This document shows, piece by piece, positions 60,001-64,000 of a DNA stretch of 64,000 nucleotides. Source of the stretch: Xanthobacteraceae bacterium (GTDB lineage: Bacteria > Pseudomonadota > Alphaproteobacteria > Rhizobiales > Xanthobacteraceae); NCBI GenBank assembly GCA_029239875.1, contig JARBUD010000016.1:123654-187653 (forward strand). The letters are read 5' to 3'. The translations under genes were made by a program, and so were the position numbers. A model generated the notes under the pieces. It made no database searches, was not told the origin of the DNA, and saw only the letters and a program-made list of their open reading frames with translations. Numbering within the stretch: the first letter of the stretch is position 1; the number at the start of each line of letters is the position of its first letter.

Positions 60001-63000
60001 CCCGACCAATGTGAACGATGGCACGCTGCTGGCGGGCGCCGACAACAGCCTGTCCCTGGCCTCGGCCTATCACGTCGCGGGTGGCGCAACGCTCGAAATA
60101 GCGGCCGGCATGTTCAACGAGATCGGTTCCCTGGTCGACGGCACGGTCGGCGGCGTTGAGAGCGGCGGCACGGTGATCCTGGGAGACGCCTACAGCTATT
60201 TGGCGGTGGGTTACGACAACACCGACACCGCCTTCTCCGGCACCTTCTCGGGCGCGGGCACGTTGGAGAAGCTTGGCAGCGGGACGCTAACGTTGACGGG
60301 TGGCACCCGGATCGCTCCGAGCACAGTCGGCAGGCTCGATCTCTGCGGCTGCGATCTCGGCAACGAGATCGTAATCCAGGGCGGCAGCCTCGACGTGACG
60401 GGTGATCCCGGCGTCGTTGTCGACGGGAGCACGCTGTCGATCACGCAGGGCGGCAGGCTGCAGGAAACGGCCGGCCAGTTCGGTATCGCGGTCCTTGCCA
60501 GCGTCGTGAACGTGACCGGCATCAACGCCGACACGGAAGTGGGCTCGGAACTGGTGGCGAACGGCTTGCTCTGGCTGTCGGGCTACTACATCGATCCTCC
60601 CGGAATGGACGTCAACAGCGTCCTCACCATCGCGGATGGCGGCATCCTCACCGCCAATGGCGGGGTCATGATCGACGAGGGCAGCGAGCTCCGCATCGGT
60701 TCCGGCAACCTCGCCGGCACGGTCACCAGCACGATTCCCGGTGCGCTCGACATCGAGAACAACGGCACCATCGCCGCCAACTTCACCGACAGCACCACGC
60801 TGGACGCCACGCTGACGGGCAGCGGCGCCTTCACCAAGGCCGGCTCGGGCGTGCTCGCCTATAATGGCGACGGCTCGGGCTTCACCGGCACGACGACCGT
60901 GCAGGGCGGCCGGCTGAGCGTGAACGACGCGCTGGGCGGGACGATCGAGGTGCAGACCGGCGGCACGCTCGGTGGCATCGGCTCGGTCGGCGCGACGACG
61001 GTCGCCGATGGCGGCATTCTGGCGCCGGGCAACAGCCCGGGTACGCTCACCCTCGAGTCCCTGGTCCTCAACACCGGTTCGCGGCTGGACTTCGAGCTGG
61101 GCGATCCCGGCGATTCCACCACCAGCGACCATATCCTCGTCACCACCGATCTCGCGCTCCGCGGCGTCCTCGACATCGACGGCTCGGCCGATTTCGGCGA
61201 AGGCACCTACGAGCTCATCGGCTACGGCACCATGACGGTGGACGAGGGCCTCCTCATCGGCACGGCGCCGGGCGGCTACAACTACACCGTCGACACCGGC
61301 ACGAACGGCGAGGTCAATCTCGTCGTCGACCGCAACGGGCTGCAGTTCTGGAACGGCACCCACACCAGCGCCGATGGCACCGTCTATGGCGGTTCCGGCA
61401 CCTGGAATGCGGGCTCCACCAACTGGACCAATGCCGCCGGCACCGTTCCCAGTTCCTGGAATTCGATGACCGCGGTGTTCGGCGGGCTGTCGGGCGGGAC
61501 GGTGACGGTGGACGGCACCATGTCGGTCGCCGGGCTGCAGTTCACCACCACCGGCTACACCCTGACCGGCGGCATGCTCGACATCTCCGGTCCGTCGACC
61601 GGCCTTCTTGCCGACGCCGGCGTCACCGCGACCATCGCCAGCACCATCACCGGCGACGGTGGCTTGGTGAAGCAGGGCGCCGGCACCGTGGTTCTGTCGG
61701 GGACCAACGACTACGAGGGCGGCACGCAGATCCTCGCCGGCACGCTGCAGATCTCGGCCGACGCCAATCTCGGCGCGGCGGCGGGCGGGCTGACGCTGAA
61801 CGGCGGCACGCTGGCGACCACGACGAGCTTCAACACCGGACGCGGCGTGACGCTGACCGGCAGCGGCGCCTTTGCGGTGGCGAGCGGCACCACGCTGGGC
61901 CTCACCGGCACCGTCGGCGGCAGCGGCGCCCTCATCAAGCAGGGCGCCGGCACCCTGACCCTGTCGGGGACCAATGGCTATCAGGGCGGCACGATCCTCG
62001 CGGACGGCACCGTCCGCGTCTCCGCCGACGCCAATCTCGGTGCGCTGTCCGGGGGACTGAGCTTCCTCGGCGGCACGCTGGCGACCACCGCGAGCTTCGA
62101 CACGGCGCGGACGGTGACGCTGGCCGGCAACGGCACCTTCGCGGTGGCGAGCGGCACGACGCTGGGGCTCACCGGCCTGGTCACCGGTCCCGGCGCGCTG
62201 GTCAAGCAGGGACAGGGCACGCTGGTGCTGTCCGGCACGGTCAACGACTACATGGGCGGCACCGACGTCGAGGCGGGCACGCTGCGGGTGGGCGCGGCCG
62301 GCGCATTGGCGCAGTTCACCGCGGCGACCATCGCCGCCGGCGCCACGCTCGACCTCAACGGCTACGGCGCCATGTTCGGCTCTCTGCAAGGCTCCGGCAC
62401 GCTGGCCTTCGGCACGGGCGGGGCGACCTACCTCTATTCCGGCGGCACCTTCGCGGGCGCCTTCACCGGCGGCGACGTGCCGACAGCCTTCGTCTACGCC
62501 GACAGCAATCCGAACGGTACGCTGACGCTGAGTGGCAACTCCAGCTTCGGCGGCTACCTGGTCGCCAATAGCGGCCACATCGTCTCGACCGGCAACTCCA
62601 GCTTCGGCGGCCTGTCCTTCGGCGGCGGCAGCTTCGAGGTGGCGGGCGGCGGCACGATCCTCGATTCCTACATCTACGCCAGCGGCACGGGCGCCGCGCC
62701 GGAGATCAGCGTCACCGGCGGCGGCGCGCTCACCATCACCGAGGGCCTCTATATCGGGGCCTATGCGGGCAATGTCGGCGAGGTGCTGGTCAGCGGCGCC
62801 GGCAGCCACCTGATCGTCGACGACGCGCTGTTCGTCTCCTATGAGGGCACCGGCTCGCTGACGCTGGCGGGCGGCACGCTGACCCTCACCGCCGGCGGCG
62901 CCCCGGGGGCGGTGGAGCTCGCCGGTGCGCCGACGGGCGTCGGCACGCTGAACATCGGTGCCGCCTCCGGCAGCGCGCCGACGGCGCCGGGCGTGGTGCA

Positions 63001-64000
63001 GGCGGCGCAGGTCACCTCGAGCGGCGGCGCGGGCACGATCGTCTTCAACCACACTTCCGGCGGCTACTACTTCACCGACACCGGGACCGCGAGCGGCACG
63101 CCGGTGCTCATCACCGAGAACACCGGCGAGGAGTACGACAGCGGCCAGACTTCGGTCGTGCAGGAGGCGGGCACGACCTACCTGCTCGCCGCGAACACCT
63201 ATACCGGCATGACCACGGTCAATGGCGGCATGCTGTCGATCGGCAATGGCGGCACCTCGGGATCGATCGTCGGCCCGGCGACCATCAATGCCGGCGGCAC
63301 GCTGCAATTCGCCCGCGCCGACGACACCGCCTATGCCAGCACGCTCGTCGGCACCGGCGCGCTCATCAAGGCCGGTGCGGGCACGCTGAACTACACCGGC
63401 AACGGCTCGGCCTTCACCGGCCTCACCAGCATCGCCGGCGGCACGCTGGCGGTGAACGGGACGCTGGGCGGACCGGTCGACGTGCTCTCCGGCGGCACGC
63501 TGGGCGGCAACGGCATGATGGGATCGGTGACCGTGCTCTCGGGCGGCACCGCCGCGCCGGGCAACTCCGTCGGCACGCTGCACATCGCCGGCGACGTGAC
63601 CTTCAACACCGGCTCGACCTATGAGGTCGAACTCGCCGCCAGCGGGTCCAGCGACCTGATCGCCGCCACCGGCCAGGGGATCCTCACTGGCGGGATCGTC
63701 GACGTCGTCGCGCTCGACCCGCAGACCAGCTACCAGAGCGGCCAGAGCTACACCATCCTGACCGCGCAGGGCGGCATTTCCGGCTCCTTCGACGCGGCGG
63801 TGTCGGACTCGCCCTTCCTCAGGGTGAATCTCGACGACCTGCTGAACGGCGTCGGCATCACCATCGCGGTGGTCAATTCCTTCACCACGGTCGCCATCAC
63901 CCCGAACCAGTTCGCGACGGCGGCGGCGCTCGACACGCTGCCGCAGGCCGGGCCGGAGCTCGGGCTCTACAACGCCCTGCTGTCGCTGCCCTCGGGCAGC
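57005..64000 (+). CDS. Giant autotransporter passenger (C-terminus beyond window)
   Basis: Open frame of 2332 codons from ATG 57005 to the right edge (GGTGGGGAAG upstream), with no stop. Long signal peptide of about 49 residues, ending near AAAQT, with a basic N-part (MSVQLRRRFENRR). The rest is Gly/Thr/Ser-rich beta-helix with many passenger-associated repeats of the type LxGxGxLxKxGxGTLTLSG (for example near 58450, 59650, 60820, 61650, 61920, 62190 and 63350). Only a few cysteines are present. The last translated part (VAITPNQFATAAALDTL) looks like the junction before an outer-membrane beta-barrel, which should lie outside the window. It is a surface adhesin or exoprotein of the type V secretion class. 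Confidence 0.9.
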   Translation, partial: MSVQLRRRFENRRLVRALRSSTALTRVVTTASLALAMGITFPPDRAAAQTASVDTQAGFDNALTGYAGGIFDRIDVGDVDGSLVTAPATPNLYGGANGELTINFNATSFTVGNNVTLGAQGTLNFTSASGAAGDRLSLVVDSGALLTIEDGASISFNGNGRLNVGVGADAEGSGLMTGGSVFLGNAGSYSAFNIGFTGTGDFTQTGGSVELNGSAFQVGVAGGTGEYNMSGGSFTLTPGSTIYFGEGVGGEGTLNITGNAQFTTPDVVSGSGTQLFIGTNEGTGKIVQDGAASLVSINAGTNAFVFGYSDTVGVDGGVGSYELHAGTFEYSGTLGIVFGSSAGGTGTFTQTGGSFTADGPVTIGGNGTGLYELSGGSAVMNGVLRIGYGTGSGAVIQSGSATAEVDGGIVFGAGSSSASYTLSGGSLTLAGGISGGNANSSFVFDGGTLIAASGFTAASTFATSFTAASTVQVDDADNVIWNSPISGAGNLAKTGTGTLTLGGSNVGYTGEVAINGGKVALTALPGLSAQNDVNVAAGTTLDISAVPRVSGNAAPVQIGQLSGSGTISVGNNALVTNIGTGATTAFSGTLIATNHSWDSSGLDSSLVKYGAGTLVIDGMTADIGNVYVAQGALSQTSDTTSIAYLAVGSSTSAVEANNSRLNVSGGALNIAESLSVGDWGGYGTVDQTGGTVTITTGCDDLSHCASLNVGNQGGTGTYDISGGTLSLLGGSHSIGRNAGSNPTSSGVLNISGDALVELSPYGETRGFLVIGDRDPGSQTNSTGVINQTGGTLRINSTSDLNLGGYGSGTYNLDGGTLEIGGASLKGLYGGGGGTGSYDFNLGGGTIKVIGTALTTAVNAEFVDGTSSTIDSNGFGATWSGVLSGTGNLIKAGAGTLTLSGANTYEGTTTVNAGTVSVNSGFNLGTGGLIFDGGTLAATGTFATTRQVTLLAGGGTFDVSPSTELVLSGQITGAGSLTKVGDGILTLDGGYSTDPDFYTGPTNVNDGTLLAGADNSLSLASAYHVAGGATLEIAAGMFNEIGSLVDGTVGGVESGGTVILGDAYSYLAVGYDNTDTAFSGTFSGAGTLEKLGSGTLTLTGGTRIAPSTVGRLDLCGCDLGNEIVIQGGSLDVTGDPGVVVDGSTLSITQGGRLQETAGQFGIAVLASVVNVTGINADTEVGSELVANGLLWLSGYYIDPPGMDVNSVLTIADGGILTANGGVMIDEGSELRIGSGNLAGTVTSTIPGALDIENNGTIAANFTDSTTLDATLTGSGAFTKAGSGVLAYNGDGSGFTGTTTVQGGRLSVNDALGGTIEVQTGGTLGGIGSVGATTVADGGILAPGNSPGTLTLESLVLNTGSRLDFELGDPGDSTTSDHILVTTDLALRGVLDIDGSADFGEGTYELIGYGTMTVDEGLLIGTAPGGYNYTVDTGTNGEVNLVVDRNGLQFWNGTHTSADGTVYGGSGTWNAGSTNWTNAAGTVPSSWNSMTAVFGGLSGGTVTVDGTMSVAGLQFTTTGYTLTGGMLDISGPSTGLLADAGVTATIASTITGDGGLVKQGAGTVVLSGTNDYEGGTQILAGTLQISADANLGAAAGGLTLNGGTLATTTSFNTGRGVTLTGSGAFAVASGTTLGLTGTVGGSGALIKQGAGTLTLSGTNGYQGGTILADGTVRVSADANLGALSGGLSFLGGTLATTASFDTARTVTLAGNGTFAVASGTTLGLTGLVTGPGALVKQGQGTLVLSGTVNDYMGGTDVEAGTLRVGAAGALAQFTAATIAAGATLDLNGYGAMFGSLQGSGTLAFGTGGATYLYSGGTFAGAFTGGDVPTAFVYADSNPNGTLTLSGNSSFGGYLVANSGHIVSTGNSSFGGLSFGGGSFEVAGGGTILDSYIYASGTGAAPEISVTGGGALTITEGLYIGAYAGNVGEVLVSGAGSHLIVDDALFVSYEGTGSLTLAGGTLTLTAGGAPGAVELAGAPTGVGTLNIGAASGSAPTAPGVVQAAQVTSSGGAGTIVFNHTSGGYYFTDTGTASGTPVLITENTGEEYDSGQTSVVQEAGTTYLLAANTYTGMTTVNGGMLSIGNGGTSGSIVGPATINAGGTLQFARADDTAYASTLVGTGALIKAGAGTLNYTGNGSAFTGLTSIAGGTLAVNGTLGGPVDVLSGGTLGGNGMMGSVTVLSGGTAAPGNSVGTLHIAGDVTFNTGSTYEVELAASGSSDLIAATGQGILTGGIVDVVALDPQTSYQSGQSYTILTAQGGISGSFDAAVSDSPFLRVNLDDLLNGVGITIAVVNSFTTVAITPNQFATAAALDTLPQAGPELGLYNALLSLPSGS
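61670..62300 (+). repeat. Three tandem 267-base repeats in the autotransporter gene
   Basis: The segment beginning AAGCAGGG recurs at 61670, 61937 and 62204, exactly 267 bases (89 codons) apart. Each unit runs through LSGTNxYxGGTxxxxGTxxxSADANLGA, a GGTLATT strand and VASGTTLGLTG. The third unit is partial. High similarity at the DNA level suggests recent duplication and possible copy-number variation. Confidence 0.85.

Noticed and set aside
61670..62300. CRISPR-like periodic repeats
   Set aside because: The period is 267 bases, in frame within a coding sequence, with no short identical repeats or unique spacers.
57428..63583. Two very long minus-strand open frames (57428-60073 and 60287-63583) opposite the autotransporter
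   Set aside because: Their predicted products are Ala/Gly/Arg/Asp-rich without domains, starts or ribosome sites. They are mirror images of the biased codons of the repetitive passenger gene.

Overview
The window is about two-thirds G+C, densely coded and read mostly in tightly overlapping operons (many ATGA or GTGA stop/start overlaps). Gene content (paralogous Sox cluster, Tat-exported periplasmic redox enzymes, Wsp-like chemosensory operon, FCD-type GntR, STAS/anti-sigma partner-switch genes, a Rhizobiales-like interspersed hairpin element) points to a chemically versatile alphaproteobacterium, probably of the Hyphomicrobiales and perhaps near Xanthobacteraceae. The genus cannot be fixed from the sequence alone. 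No rRNA, tRNA, CRISPR array, transposase or phage gene was seen.

Layout. (1) 1-7116, minus strand: an operon of an Old Yellow Enzyme-type flavin oxidoreductase followed by three membrane-anchored di-haem c-type cytochromes and a small membrane protein. The last cytochrome runs off the left edge. (2) 7623-14339, plus strand: a small ABM-like protein, then a periplasmic redox operon: IorAB-like molybdenum hydroxylase, FccA/SoxE-like cytochrome, FccB/SoxF-like flavoprotein, SoxX, a SoxY paralogue with an AACIE arm, SoxZ and SoxA. No soxB or soxCD is present. A convergent EnvZ/OmpR-type pair (14502-16738) follows, separated by a long inverted repeat. The region upstream of that pair shares sequence elements with the Sox operon promoter. 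(3) 17730-29423: a Wsp-like chemosensory operon (CheW, CheR-TPR, CheW, MCP, CheA-REC, CheB, hybrid kinase, REC-EAL) that should lower c-di-GMP, not raise it. The hybrid kinase is frameshifted. (4) 29452-32089: thioredoxin-reductase-like flavoprotein divergent from an Rrf2 regulator, then a lytic transglycosylase. (5) 32304-37053: FAD oxidoreductase and ferredoxin with a sulfonate/nitrate-type ABC importer. (6) 37083-47200: hydroxyacid dehydrogenase, a complete Dpp/Opp-type importer with tandem solute-binding genes (one broken by a 53-bp deletion), an enolase-superfamily enzyme and a divergent GntR regulator with paired operators.

(7) 47393-55704: an NCS2 nucleobase-type permease whose C-terminus resembles a degenerate anti-sigma ATPase fold, followed by a STAS protein and an anti-sigma kinase. 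On the opposite strand are a Na/Pi transporter-PhoU protein and an operon of SpoIIE-type phosphatase, hybrid kinase and response regulator. Together these look like a partner-switching signalling region. (8) 55897-64000: a cysteine-free UdgX-like protein, a small secreted protein and a giant autotransporter passenger that runs off the right edge.

The strongest leads are the permease/pseudo-anti-sigma fusion, the Sox-paralogue plus molybdenum-hydroxylase operon with its apparent regulator, the flavoenzyme/tri-cytochrome operon, the Wsp system with an EAL output, and the UdgX variant without cysteines.
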